Shown: piece after piece, positions 1 through 7,984 of the stretch | Layout: every line of letters begins with the position of its first letter | Numbering within the stretch: the first letter of the stretch is position 1 | NCBI GenBank assembly: GCA_964598225.1 | Contig: CAZRBG010000009.1 | Location: 1-64,000, forward strand | Reading direction: 5' to 3' | DNA length: 64,000 nucleotides | From: SG8-4 sp964598225 | Lineage (GTDB): Bacteria > Planctomycetota > Phycisphaerae > Sedimentisphaerales > Anaerobacaceae | Program-made: the position numbers and the translations under genes | The notes under the pieces: model-generated | Seen by the model: the letters and a program-made list of their open reading frames with translations, nothing else | Told to the model about the DNA's origin: nothing | The model's database searches: none

Positions 1-370
1 CGACGGAACTATCCCCATGAAATCGGGAAGTTATTTCGTGCACGATCCTAAGAGCGAAATGACAGAGAAGCCACACATATATCTGAGGGTGTACTATACA
101 CAGTTTATATGATCGCTGTCAATAAGGAAAAATACGCATTTTTTCAAAAATTTTGACCTGTAATCAAGATCAGGCGCATGGCAATTTCGGTATTCTGGAG
201 CATTGTACTGAGGTCTATGACGCGTATGTTGGGCGGCAGGTGTCGGTGACGATGCCGATGTGCGTTTGACATTCGCCGTTCCTTAGGATATTATTCCACT
301 TACGAGCGGCGGAATCTGATTCATCGTGACCTCGTATTTCGGCGTCGAAGTCATTCAATAGGAGCTGGTA
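1..370. other. Non-coding stretch before the first gene
   Basis: No convincing coding frame is seen here. The only readable signal is the promoter at 266-294 and the ribosome binding site AGGAG at about 360 that serve the gene starting at 371. The gene upstream of the window edge cannot be judged. Confidence 0.5.
266..294 (+). promoter_or_regulatory. Sigma70-type promoter for the phosphatase-methyltransferase gene
   Basis: TTGACA at 266-271 and TATTAT at 289-294 are separated by 17 bases. The predicted transcript start near 301 leaves a 70-nt leader before the ATG at 371, which has AGGAG about 8 nt upstream. Confidence 0.65.
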
Positions 371-1957
371 ATGTTAAAAAGAGCAGTGTTTGTTTTGGCG
401 ATTTTTAGTCTTGCGCCGGTTGTGTTACCGACGTTTGGAGGCTCAGATCGGCCGCGAAATGTAATATTGTTCGGATGGGGTGGGGCGCAGCGAGATCACC
501 TGAAGGAATCTCTGGACCGAAAGGAACTTCCAAACCTGCAGAAGTTGATCGATGAGGGACGCTTAATCGACATCGACATCGAGGGGATAACCGATACCGA
601 AGCCGGGTGGGCGCAGATCCTTACCGGCTATTATCCCGAGGTGACCGGGGTTTACAGCAATCGCCAGTATCACCCGATCCCAAAGGGCCTGAGCATCTTC
701 GAAAGGCTGGAAAGCCACTTCGGCCCCGACAAATTCGTCACGGCAGCGGTGATAGGCAAATCGCGCGGCCTCGGTGTCGCCCCGCCGAAAAAGATCGAAA
801 TGTCGGAGAAAACATCAGCAAATGGAAGAAACGCCGGCAGTCAGGTGAGACAGGCCAATTCCGAGAAGAACAGAGAGCCTGAGAGCACGTTCTTGATTGA
901 AGACGGCGTGAGGTACCGCCTGATCCCCGGCCAGCCTTACTACATCACCAAAAATCGTATGGATAAGTTTGAAAATGGTTTAGAGGACGATGAGAAGGTC
1001 GCAGCGCGGGTGATTGATCTGCTTGAGAAATACAAAGACAAGCCATTCTTTTTCTTCGTCCATTTTGCCGGGGTCGATCGAGCCGGGCACAAATACGGAG
1101 AGAATTCAAGGCAATACAACGATGCTCTTATTTCCAACGACCTCCGGACCGGCAAGATCATGGCCGAAGTCGAAGAGTTGGGGCTTGGCGAACAAACGCA
1201 GTTTTACGTCACCGCAGGTCACGGCTTCGACGAGGGCAAAAAGCAGCACAGCTTTGCGCCGTATGTATTTCTGGCCACCGACAATGAGCAGGTCGGACGG
1301 GACGGTCGGCGTCAGGACGTGGCCCCGACGATCATGGAGGCGTTCGGCCTGGACCTGAGCGAATTGGAACCGAAGCTGGACGGAATCTCACTGACCGGGC
1401 CCGACAATCGTGATCCCGCCAGGATCAGCCCCGAAACCCGTAAGCCGGACGTGGTTTATGTCGGAACACCTCAGGAAGTGGTTGACAGGATGCTGGAGAT
1501 GGCGAACGTAACGAAGGACGATTTAGTCTACGACCTCGGCTGCGGGGACGGTCGAATCGTAGTAACCGCCGCCAGGAGGTACGGCTGCAACGCTGTGGGT
1601 TACGACATAGGCCCCAGGCGAGTGAGAGAGTCACGGGCGAATGTGGAGAAGAACAATCTCGGACACCTCGTTCGAATCGAACAGAAAGACATATTTACTC
1701 TGGACCTCAGCAAGGCGGACGTGGTCACACTTTTTCTGCTGCCGAGTCTGAACGTAAAGCTCATCCCCCAACTGGACAAGCTCAAACCCGGCTCGCGAAT
1801 TGTCTCATACAGATTCGGAATGAGAGGAGTCATGCCGGATCAGACGGTCAAGCTGACTTCCACCAGAGACAACAGCCAACACACGATCTACCTTTGGACT
1901 ACGCCGCTGAACAAGGTATGGACGTTGAAGAAAGCAGCACCTAACGCCCAAGAATGA
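371..1957 (+). CDS. Alkaline-phosphatase-superfamily domain fused to a SAM-dependent methyltransferase
   Basis: A 528-residue two-domain protein with an N-terminal hydrophobic segment (residues 5-22) that looks like a signal peptide. Residues about 28-340 resemble type I phosphodiesterases/nucleotide pyrophosphatases: a Thr-rich nucleophile region (T74/T76 before a GW and LTG), a D236-x3-H240 pair, and H284 and H293. Residues about 357-520 are a class I methyltransferase with the SAM-binding motif YDLGCGDGR near 387. The phosphatase half is odd. The family's first metal Asp (GWDGAQR-type motif) is Gly37, and the Asp of the usual DHG motif is Gly283, so one metal site seems lost while the other is kept. 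Substrates are unknown. The start is supported by AGGAG and a consensus promoter. Domain calls are firm; activity of the phosphatase half is doubtful. Confidence 0.8.
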   Translation: MLKRAVFVLAIFSLAPVVLPTFGGSDRPRNVILFGWGGAQRDHLKESLDRKELPNLQKLIDEGRLIDIDIEGITDTEAGWAQILTGYYPEVTGVYSNRQYHPIPKGLSIFERLESHFGPDKFVTAAVIGKSRGLGVAPPKKIEMSEKTSANGRNAGSQVRQANSEKNREPESTFLIEDGVRYRLIPGQPYYITKNRMDKFENGLEDDEKVAARVIDLLEKYKDKPFFFFVHFAGVDRAGHKYGENSRQYNDALISNDLRTGKIMAEVEELGLGEQTQFYVTAGHGFDEGKKQHSFAPYVFLATDNEQVGRDGRRQDVAPTIMEAFGLDLSELEPKLDGISLTGPDNRDPARISPETRKPDVVYVGTPQEVVDRMLEMANVTKDDLVYDLGCGDGRIVVTAARRYGCNAVGYDIGPRRVRESRANVEKNNLGHLVRIEQKDIFTLDLSKADVVTLFLLPSLNVKLIPQLDKLKPGSRIVSYRFGMRGVMPDQTVKLTSTRDNSQHTIYLWTTPLNKVWTLKKAAPNAQE

Positions 1958-1977
1958 CCGGCTGGGGCACCGCGAAA

Positions 1978-2136
1978 TCAGGAGCTTTGATATTGAGTCT
2001 CGTCTTGATCTTGATTCGACTCTTCTGCTGCGGCGGCGTTCTTTCTGTCCAGCTTGCGCTGCCGCTTTGCTTCTTGTTTCTTTTTCTTTTCCAGCTCTCT
2101 GCGCCGCTTCTCGAAACTGTGGTTTGGCTTTCCCAT
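1978..2136 (-). CDS. Small highly basic protein next to the DEAD-box helicase
   Basis: A 52-residue protein beginning MGKPNHSFEKRRRE, almost entirely Lys/Arg/Glu/Gln in its first 33 residues, with an acidic, polar tail. The ATG at 2136 has AAAGGA about 5 nt upstream. Short proteins of this pattern (an N-terminal SF-K-R motif followed by a charged helix) occur in many phyla, often near RNA helicases or cold-shock genes, which suggests RNA or ribosome binding; that function is inference. The gene lies 30 bases downstream of the helicase stop on the same strand, so the two are probably co-transcribed. Confidence 0.6.
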   Translation of the reverse strand: MGKPNHSFEKRRRELEKKKKQEAKRQRKLDRKNAAAAEESNQDQDETQYQSS

Positions 2137-2166
2137 GCGATTCCTTTCTACTGAAATAATGGACTG

Positions 2167-3441
2167 TTAGCGTCGGCAACCGGCGAGTCGCCGGCGATAG
2201 GATCTTCTGCCGCCGGGCCTTCTTTGGCCGCGATTAGGTCTCTTTGCTTTGGCTGTTCCGGAGCAGACCCCGCGGAGCGATGCGATGCCGGCCGAATGGA
2301 AACGATGGTCTTCCATGGCGGGCAGCGGATAATTGGTCAGTTTCTCAATGCCGCCGAGCAAAGCGAGTTCATCCGAATTACAGAACGACAGGGCGACGCC
2401 GTCGGCGCCTGCACGCGCCGTTCGGCCTATTCGATGTACGTAGCTCTCTGCTTCACTGGGCAGCTCATAATTGATGACGTGAGTAATTCCGTCCACGTCA
2501 ATGCCGCGGGCCACGATATCTGTAGCCACCAGCACTTTGACACGTCCCTGATCGAAGTTGGCAAGGGCCTTTTGGCGTGCGTTCTGGCTCTTGTTGGAAT
2601 GGATCGAATCTGCCGAGATGCCGTGCTTGCAGAGCTGCTCGGATAAGCGATTGGCCATCCGTTTGGTGCGCGTAAAGACCAGAGCCTTGGCGATTGCATC
2701 GTCCCCTAACATATCTCTCAGGAGGGCTTTCTTGTGCATCTTCTCCACGAAAAGGATCTTTTGCGTTATATTCTCAACCACCGGCATCCTGGGTGAAATC
2801 GATATACGCTCCGGTTCCTTGAGCATGGTAGACGCCAGTCGAATTACGGCTTCGGGGAGTGTGGCGGAAAAGAGCATGGTCTGTCGATCTGCCGGAACTT
2901 TGGCCAAAATCTTGCGGACATCGTGGATGAAACCCATGTCCAGCATGCGGTCGGCCTCATCCAAGACCAGCATTTGGACGTCATCGAGCCGGACGTGTCC
3001 CTGGCCGATCAGGTCCAAGAGTCGGCCGGGCGTGGCTACAAGGATGTCCGGACGTCTGCGGAGGGCCTTGATCTGAGCCCGGGCGGGAACGCCTCCCAGA
3101 ACCACGGCCGTACGCAGCGGAACATGGCGCCCGTATACGCGAAAGCTCTCGTCGATCTGCAGGGCCAGTTCGCGGGTCGGTGTTAAGATCAGCGCACGGA
3201 TCGCCTTGTTTTCGTTTTCATGGTGTTTGACGAACCGCTCACCCAATTTCTGCAGTATGGGCAGGGCAAACGCGGCTGTCTTGCCCGTCCCTGTTTGTGC
3301 GCTGGCAAACAGGTCTCTGCCCCCCAGCAGGACAGGGATAGCAGCCTGCTGAATTTCGGTTGGTTTCTGATAGCCCTGATCCGACAAGGCCTTGAGGAGT
3401 GACTCGCTTAGCGCAAAGTCATTGAATTTCTTTGTGTTCAT
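2167..3441 (-). CDS. rhlE: DEAD-box ATP-dependent RNA helicase, RhlE-like
   Basis: A 424-residue superfamily 2 helicase that unwinds RNA duplexes in ribosome assembly or mRNA decay. All classical motifs are visible in order: the Q motif (GYQKPTEIQQ), motif I AQTGTGKT, PTRELA, TPGRL, DEAD, SAT, the ARGID motif, and HRIGRTARAG. Both RecA-like domains are complete. The C-terminal extension (about 35 residues after the core) is short and Arg/Gly-rich, as in RhlE-type enzymes, and likely binds RNA non-specifically. A small basic protein gene follows on the same strand. The family is certain; the RhlE subgroup is a best fit. Confidence 0.93.
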   Translation of the reverse strand: MNTKKFNDFALSESLLKALSDQGYQKPTEIQQAAIPVLLGGRDLFASAQTGTGKTAAFALPILQKLGERFVKHHENENKAIRALILTPTRELALQIDESFRVYGRHVPLRTAVVLGGVPARAQIKALRRRPDILVATPGRLLDLIGQGHVRLDDVQMLVLDEADRMLDMGFIHDVRKILAKVPADRQTMLFSATLPEAVIRLASTMLKEPERISISPRMPVVENITQKILFVEKMHKKALLRDMLGDDAIAKALVFTRTKRMANRLSEQLCKHGISADSIHSNKSQNARQKALANFDQGRVKVLVATDIVARGIDVDGITHVINYELPSEAESYVHRIGRTARAGADGVALSFCNSDELALLGGIEKLTNYPLPAMEDHRFHSAGIASLRGVCSGTAKAKRPNRGQRRPGGRRSYRRRLAGCRR

Positions 3442-4163
3442 AAAATCCTATCAATTGCCCGAAAACAACAGCGGCGAACTCTCGCAGAGGCAATCGATTA
3501 GGATAATCTCCGAGGTGTGACGCGGAATATCGTCGGAACTCTGTTCTGGCAGCTCTTCACGCGAGCTGCGCTTCATTTTCAGGAGTATACCACAAAAACA
3601 AGAGGTTGTGCAACATTAATCTAAAATTAATTATCTTCCAGGCCGCAGTACGGCACACTCACTGCCTCTCAATCCCCTTATCGGCCCGATCCGCCAGCGG
3701 CTTCACCCCGAATTGGAACCCGCTCTCTATACCGCAAATTCTGGAAACTACAGACAACAGAGCTGCAGAGGAGGCCGACCATTTCTGTCGCTCCGGCTGC
3801 TTTCGAGCCTTTTGGCTGAACAAGTCAAAGGTTTCCTCGCAACTTGTTGAATCGCAGACAGGTAGATCAATCGCGACGGCATTAAGTGATTTCGGTTAGT
3901 CGGCCGTCGCTTTGGTCTGTTTCGGGCATTACTTTCAGGTCCGTTTTGGCCGCTATTGGCGCCCGCTTCAAAAAAATCCCCGGCCGGCTCGTAATTGCGA
4001 AAATACTGTCTTTGCCCCTGCAAAGTCCGGTAAAATTTTTGCTTTTCCAGCATTTCTTTATCTGTTTCGTCCGTTGAAAAACAGCGATTATCGTCTATCA
4101 GGGGCAATTGTAGGCCAGTATAAGTAATTTTTCAAGCGGCCCGGAAAAACATCCGAAAATCAC
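3442..4163. other. Non-coding stretch, no gene recognised
   Basis: About 720 bases between the helicase and the pseudopilin promoter. The open frames on both strands have no recognisable domain and no good ribosome binding site. I see no tRNA or strong terminator. The part nearest 3441 must contain the helicase promoter, but no clear match stands out. Confidence 0.4.
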
Positions 4164-4192
4164 TTGACAGTTTTTTCATTGTATGTTACTAT
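4164..4192 (+). promoter_or_regulatory. Near-consensus promoter with a long leader before the pseudopilin gene
   Basis: TTGACA at 4164-4169 and TACTAT at 4187-4192 with a 17-base spacer. The predicted start near 4199 lies about 400 nt upstream of the ATG at 4596, so the transcript would have an unusually long 5' untranslated region. Confidence 0.65.
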
Positions 4193-4198
4193 TGTGAA

Positions 4199-4595
4199 TA
4201 TAAAGCAGGTAGGTTTGAAAAGATCTTTATAATATTCTGAAAATTGCCATCATATTCCGGTACTAAATTTCATATCAAGAACCCACCTGCCGACAGAGGA
4301 CTGAACGTTGTTGTTTTGGTATTACGCCGCAGGCCAGGGCGTGATTAGCAGCGCAGGAAAAGAAAACTGATTTAGGGACTTTATCGGCAAAACCGGTTAA
4401 GATTAGAACCGACTGTTCTTGAAAGAAATTATCAATTGTTGAGGAGATTCGCCACACAAGAACGTAGTGTTTAGTGCTTCACGTGTGTGGAGCATGGGGC
4501 ATTATCATATAGAATTGCAGAAAAAGACCGAAGCGTCTATAAAAGAACGGTCGGGTGTGTGAATCTCTGAAAAAAAAAGTCAAAAGGAGACAAAG
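4199..4595 (+). ncRNA. Long structured 5' leader of the pseudopilin-Hint gene
   Basis: No convincing open frame. Two strong potential stems are visible. Bases 4205-4215 pair with 4280-4290 (10 of 11 positions). Bases 4452-4457 plus 4462-4465 pair with 4481-4490, with a 4-nt bulge. A third short pair, GACCG with CGGTC, lies close to the gene. The ribosome binding site AAAAGGAGA sits about 8 nt before the ATG. It does not match any riboswitch class I can recognise, so a regulatory or stabilising role is inference. Confidence 0.35.
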
Positions 4596-5852
4596 ATGAA
4601 GAAAAAAGGTTTTACATTAGTTGAGCTGTTGGTCGTGATCGCGATCATCGCACTGCTGATGGGTATCCTCATGCCGGCGTTGGCGAGGGTGCGGCAGATT
4701 GCCTTCAGGATGGTCTGCGGCACGAACCTCTCCGGTATCGGCAAGGCTATGCTCATTTACAGTAACGATTACGACGACGAGTTGCCGCGTTCGGGCGGCA
4801 GAAACAGTACCTGGGCTCAGCGGATACCCAACTGGCAGGCAACCAACAGGTTCCAGGCCTACGGCGTATCAGCCAACGGCGACGGCGGAAGCGGAAGCAT
4901 TTCTTCCTGCTTCTACCTGCTGGTCAAGTACTCTGAGGTCACTCCGAAGTCGTTCATTTGTAAGGGCGACTCGGGAACCCAGGAGTTCAAGCCCTCCGAC
5001 GAAGGCGCAGGCAACAGAGACCTGATCGAGCTGTGGGACTTCGGCGCCGATCCGACGGACAATTGCAGTTATTCCTATCACATGCCGTTCGGCCTGTATG
5101 CTCTGACGACTTCGAGCGAGCCGGGCATGGCGGTAGCGGCCGACAGGAACCCGTTCCTCGAGCAGCCTATGGCCGAGCCCAAGAACTTCTCCGCCTTTGG
5201 CGTTGAGCAGGGTAAAGAGGCTCTGAGAGCCGGTAATGCCCATCAGCACCAGGACGACGGACAGAACGTGTTGTTCCTCGACAGCCACGTCGCCTTCGAG
5301 AAGAAGCCGTACGTGGGCATCAATGATGACAACATCTACACCTACTGGGACGGCGGAGACATCCGTCGCGGCGGCCTGCCGAATTACTCGGCTTCCCCGC
5401 AGGACAGAACAGACTCACTGCTCGTACACGACGGCGCCGGCACCGGCAGTGGCGGCGGCGGTGGCGGCGGCGGCGAGCCGGTTAAAGGTCGCGCATGCTT
5501 CCTTCCCGAGACGCCCGCACTGGCAGCCGGAAATCACGTCCAGATCCAGAACGTTACCGCAAGTGGTATGACACTCGAGGAGCACGAAGGCACCTATACT
5601 TGCCGCGATATCGTTCTCGAGACTGGAAATACCGTCAGCGTTGTTGAGCAGCACCTGTTCATGACCGATGCCGGACAGTGGGTTAACGCCCAGAATCTGA
5701 CGACCGGCATGCGTCTCAAGACCCTGAGCGGCAACGTCGGCATCAAGAGCATTACCACCAGAAGCTACACCGGCAAGGTCTACAACCTGAAGATCGCCGG
5801 TTCCGACCAGTACATGGTAGGTAAAGACTCTGTAATCGTACGCGACTTCTAA
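4596..5852 (+). CDS. Type II-secretion-like pseudopilin with C-terminal Hint (intein-like) domain
   Basis: 418 residues. The N-terminus is a textbook prepilin: a short basic leader KKKG followed by FTLVELLVVIAIIALL, so cleavage after Gly5 and N-methylation of Phe6 by a prepilin peptidase are expected. The middle (to about 265) has the planctomycete H-x9-DG-like segment (HQHQDDGQNVLFLDSHV). A run of eight Gly around residues 286-293 links to residues 301-418, which look like a Hint fold: Cys301 start (CFLPETP), block-B-like VVEQH with His353, then WV-NAQNL-x2-GMRL, and a final VYNLKI...Y-VG...VIV strand pair. The C-terminal His-Asn of true inteins is replaced by Arg-Asp-Phe, so full splicing is unlikely and N-terminal thioester cleavage is more plausible. 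The pilin call is very firm; the Hint call is good but made by eye. Confidence 0.85.
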   Translation: MKKKGFTLVELLVVIAIIALLMGILMPALARVRQIAFRMVCGTNLSGIGKAMLIYSNDYDDELPRSGGRNSTWAQRIPNWQATNRFQAYGVSANGDGGSGSISSCFYLLVKYSEVTPKSFICKGDSGTQEFKPSDEGAGNRDLIELWDFGADPTDNCSYSYHMPFGLYALTTSSEPGMAVAADRNPFLEQPMAEPKNFSAFGVEQGKEALRAGNAHQHQDDGQNVLFLDSHVAFEKKPYVGINDDNIYTYWDGGDIRRGGLPNYSASPQDRTDSLLVHDGAGTGSGGGGGGGGEPVKGRACFLPETPALAAGNHVQIQNVTASGMTLEEHEGTYTCRDIVLETGNTVSVVEQHLFMTDAGQWVNAQNLTTGMRLKTLSGNVGIKSITTRSYTGKVYNLKIAGSDQYMVGKDSVIVRDF

Positions 5853-5898
5853 GATAGTTTGATTGCGTATTGATTATCTTTTGCTTCGGTTGTTTACA

Positions 5899-5938
5899 AA
5901 GCGGCCCCATGCTTAAACGCATGGGGCCGCTTTTCTTT
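5899..5938 (+). terminator. Strong intrinsic terminator after the pseudopilin gene
   Basis: A perfect 12-bp stem, GCGGCCCCATGC/GCATGGGGCCGC (5901-5912 with 5919-5930), a 6-nt loop and the U-rich tail TTTTCTTT. Confidence 0.92.
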
Positions 5939-5939
5939 C

Positions 5940-5982
5940 GTGGCGAGGGCGTCTCGCCCTTGTTCTCCCAACGGGCGGCCAC
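5940..5982. repeat. Small palindromic repeat, GAGGGCG family
   Basis: GTGGC at 5940-5944 pairs with GCCAC at 5978-5982 around an inner GAGGGCG-TCT-CGCCCT hairpin. Related GGGCG...CGCCC palindromes occur near 31240 and 39690, so it belongs to a dispersed family. Confidence 0.5.
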
Positions 5983-6036
5983 ACTACAAACAGCCGACTC
6001 TTGAAAGATGAGCCTGTCGTCGATATGATGGTGCTG

Positions 6037-6522
6037 ATGGCAAGTAAATGGAAAAAAAACAAGGAGAAGCAGGCCCCGGTCGCGGCCAACAAAAAGGCCT
6101 ACAGGAACTTCCAGCTTGTCGAGAAGTTCGAGGCCGGTCTCTCGCTTTTGGGGACCGAAGTGAAATCTCTGCGCGCCGGCGGCGGCGATCTGAACGGCTC
6201 GTACGCGCGCATCGAAGATGGGCAATGCTGGCTCGTCGGCGCCGGTATAGCGCCATACGAGCAGGCGAGCCACCGCCGGCACGAGCCGACCAGAAAGAGA
6301 AAGCTGCTGCTCCACAAGGCCGAGATTCGGAGGATACGCAGCAAGCTCGAACAGCGGGGTTTTACGCTCGTACCCCTGCGCATATATTTCAATAACAGGG
6401 GCCTGGCTAAAGCGGAACTGGCGCTGGCCCGCGGCAAAAGGCAATACGACAAGCGACAAACAATCGCCGCAAGAGACCAAAAACGCGATTTGGACAGAGC
6501 CATGAAGAAATATCAAAGATAG
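6037..6522 (+). CDS. smpB: SsrA-binding protein SmpB
   Basis: 161 residues. SmpB binds tmRNA and brings it to stalled ribosomes for trans-translation. Visible family features: the NKKAYRNFQLVEKFEAGL opening, LLGTEVKSLRAG, the NGSYARIEDG strand, the H-EPTRKRKLLLHK segment, and a basic C-terminal tail ending in KKYQR that enters the decoding centre. I chose the ATG at 6037 (MASKWKKNK), which gives the usual length; an upstream TTG and two ATGs at 6025 and 6028 are in frame but add residues not typical of the family. The ribosome binding site is weak. The gene is followed after 28 bases by the DUF1844 gene. No ssrA gene is recognisable in the window. Confidence 0.95.
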   Translation: MASKWKKNKEKQAPVAANKKAYRNFQLVEKFEAGLSLLGTEVKSLRAGGGDLNGSYARIEDGQCWLVGAGIAPYEQASHRRHEPTRKRKLLLHKAEIRRIRSKLEQRGFTLVPLRIYFNNRGLAKAELALARGKRQYDKRQTIAARDQKRDLDRAMKKYQR

Positions 6523-6550
6523 GGCACAGGGATAATAAAAGGGTTTACTT

Positions 6551-6943
6551 ATGGCTGAAGAAGAGAAAAAGATCATAGTTGACAAGGATTGGAAGCAAGA
6601 GGCACAGCGGGAAAAAGAGAGCCTGGCGGCAAAGGAGAAGGCGGAAAAAGAAAAGAAGGAGCAAGGGCCCCAGCAGCAGGAGCGTGGACCGCTGCCGGAA
6701 GGCAATTTGGCAGCGCTTATAAGCATGCTCGCGACTCAGTCTTTGTTCGCGATGGGTCTGCTTCAGGTCAAGGGCCAGGAAGAAAGAAAGCCAGATCTGG
6801 AGCTTGCAAAATACAATATAGACATGCTCAGCACCCTCGAGGAGAAGACCAAAGGCAATTTGACCGATGAAGAGCAGCAGGTCCTGTCGAATACTCTCAG
6901 CGAGCTTCGCATGGGTTATGTCAGTGTTGCAGGGCAGCAGTAA
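6551..6943 (+). CDS. DUF1844 domain protein
   Basis: 130 residues of unknown function. The first half is a highly charged Lys/Glu/Gln-rich stretch (residues 1-48), likely unstructured or coiled. The second half (about 50-125) matches the DUF1844 pattern: a short hydrophobic helix LAALISMLATQSLFAMGLL, then DLELAKYNIDML, LEEKTKGNLTDEE and the closing LSELRMGYV. The family is common in Planctomycetota, Acidobacteriota and relatives, with no settled role. It sits directly downstream of smpB, probably in the same transcript. Confidence 0.85.
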   Translation: MAEEEKKIIVDKDWKQEAQREKESLAAKEKAEKEKKEQGPQQQERGPLPEGNLAALISMLATQSLFAMGLLQVKGQEERKPDLELAKYNIDMLSTLEEKTKGNLTDEEQQVLSNTLSELRMGYVSVAGQQ

Positions 6944-6945
6944 AC

Positions 6946-7036
6946 TGTCATTTCGAGCGAAGCCGAGAAATCTGGTCGGCAATTGTGGACGTTTCTCCGT
7001 TCGGAACCATATTTCTCCACTACAGTCGAAATGACA
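6946..7036. repeat. Palindromic TGTCATTTCGA repeat element
   Basis: Perfect 11-bp inverted ends, TGTCATTTCGA (6946-6956) and TCGAAATGACA (7026-7036), with inner partial symmetry around AGAAATC/ATTTCTC. It resembles the MITE-like TGTCATT-ended elements common in environmental bacterial genomes. A related GATTGC...GCAATGACA element is at about 50747-50793, and a TGTCATTC-ended one at 46937-47006. Confidence 0.65.
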
Positions 7037-7062
7037 TTTGAATTTGTTGCAGGTAAGTTAAA

Positions 7063-7869
7063 TTGGCGAACATATTAGACAAGATAGTAGCTGACAAGAG
7101 ACTTGAAGTGCGCGAAAGACAGTCACAGACGAGTCTCGACCGGCTCAAAGGGCAGGTTGCCGGGATGCCCAAGTGCCGCAATTTCTATAAGGCCGTCACC
7201 GCGCGAAGCCGCCGCGGCATAAACGTCATCGCCGAAGTCAAAAAGGCCTCACCCTCGGCGGGTTTAATACGCGAGGACTTCGATCCGGTGGAGATCGCGA
7301 AAAGCTATGAAAAATGCGGCGCCTCTGCGATCAGCGTTCTGACAGACGAAAAGTATTTTCAGGGCCGTTTGGAATATATATCGCAGATACGCGAGGCGGT
7401 GAATCTGCCTGTTATGCGGAAGGATTTCATTATCGATATCTGGCAGGTTTACGAAGCGAGAGCCGCCGGCGCCGATGCGATTCTGCTGATAGCCGAGGCC
7501 CTCAAGCCGGGGGAACTGATGGACCTGATGATAGCGGCGGCTGAGCTGACCATGACTGTGCTGCTGGAAGTCCACCAGGCCGACTCGCTGATGAACGTTC
7601 GCAGTATGATCGGCTTTCCCAAAAAGGGCTACAGCATACTGGGGATTAACAATCGCGATCTGACGACGATGGAAGTGGATTTGAATACGACCGGCCGTCT
7701 CGCCGGGCTGCTCGAGAACACTGCCGGGCTGGTCTCCGAAAGCGGCATCAAGACAAGAGACGACGTTAACAAGCTAAAATCGGTCGGCGTCAAAGCCGTC
7801 CTGGTCGGCCAGACACTGTGCGAGCATCCCAACATCGAAGCGAAGTTCATAGAATTGTTCGGATTATAA
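7063..7869 (+). CDS. trpC: Indole-3-glycerol phosphate synthase
   Basis: 268 residues, the normal length for a single-domain TrpC. It catalyses ring closure of the anthranilate-derived deoxyribulose phosphate in tryptophan synthesis. Family motifs are plain: NVIAEVKKASPSAG with the catalytic Lys, the SVLTDEKYFQG strand, VMRKDFIIDIWQVYEARAAGADAILLI, LLEVH, LGINNRDLTTMEVDL, and VSESGI near the C-terminus. Translation starts at TTG (7063), with AGGTAAG about 8 nt upstream. No other trp gene lies in the window, so the pathway is scattered, as is frequent in this phylum. Confidence 0.96.
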   Translation: MANILDKIVADKRLEVRERQSQTSLDRLKGQVAGMPKCRNFYKAVTARSRRGINVIAEVKKASPSAGLIREDFDPVEIAKSYEKCGASAISVLTDEKYFQGRLEYISQIREAVNLPVMRKDFIIDIWQVYEARAAGADAILLIAEALKPGELMDLMIAAAELTMTVLLEVHQADSLMNVRSMIGFPKKGYSILGINNRDLTTMEVDLNTTGRLAGLLENTAGLVSESGIKTRDDVNKLKSVGVKAVLVGQTLCEHPNIEAKFIELFGL

Positions 7870-7904
7870 ATTCCTTTGCCACCAGATTAACAGCATGGGC
7901 AACA

Positions 7905-7965
7905 AGCATGCCCCGTTCGGCTTCGCTCAGGACAGGCTCTGAGCTTGCCGAATGGGTTGCCCATC
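7905..7965. repeat. Palindromic GTTCGGC...GCCGAA repeat
   Basis: A stem-loop-rich unit, TTCGGCTTCGCTCAG...CTGAGCTTGCCGAA, in the space between trpC and the GerMN gene. A related CCCCGTTCG...CGAACGGGG unit lies at 51182-51232. Confidence 0.5.
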
Positions 7966-7984
7966 CTACGGCTGCAAAGGCTGA

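Noticed and set aside
3606..4127. Several overlapping frames of 60-120 codons on both strands
   Set aside because: No ribosome binding site, domain or consistent codon pattern; treated as non-coding.
4205..4290. Cyclic-di-GMP riboswitch in the pseudopilin leader
   Set aside because: A GCAGGTAGG stretch looked suggestive, but the conserved core and tetraloop-receptor features are absent.
4596..5852. A complete self-splicing intein inside the pseudopilin
   Set aside because: There is no C-extein after the domain and the terminal His-Asn is missing, so cleavage or ligation is more likely than splicing.
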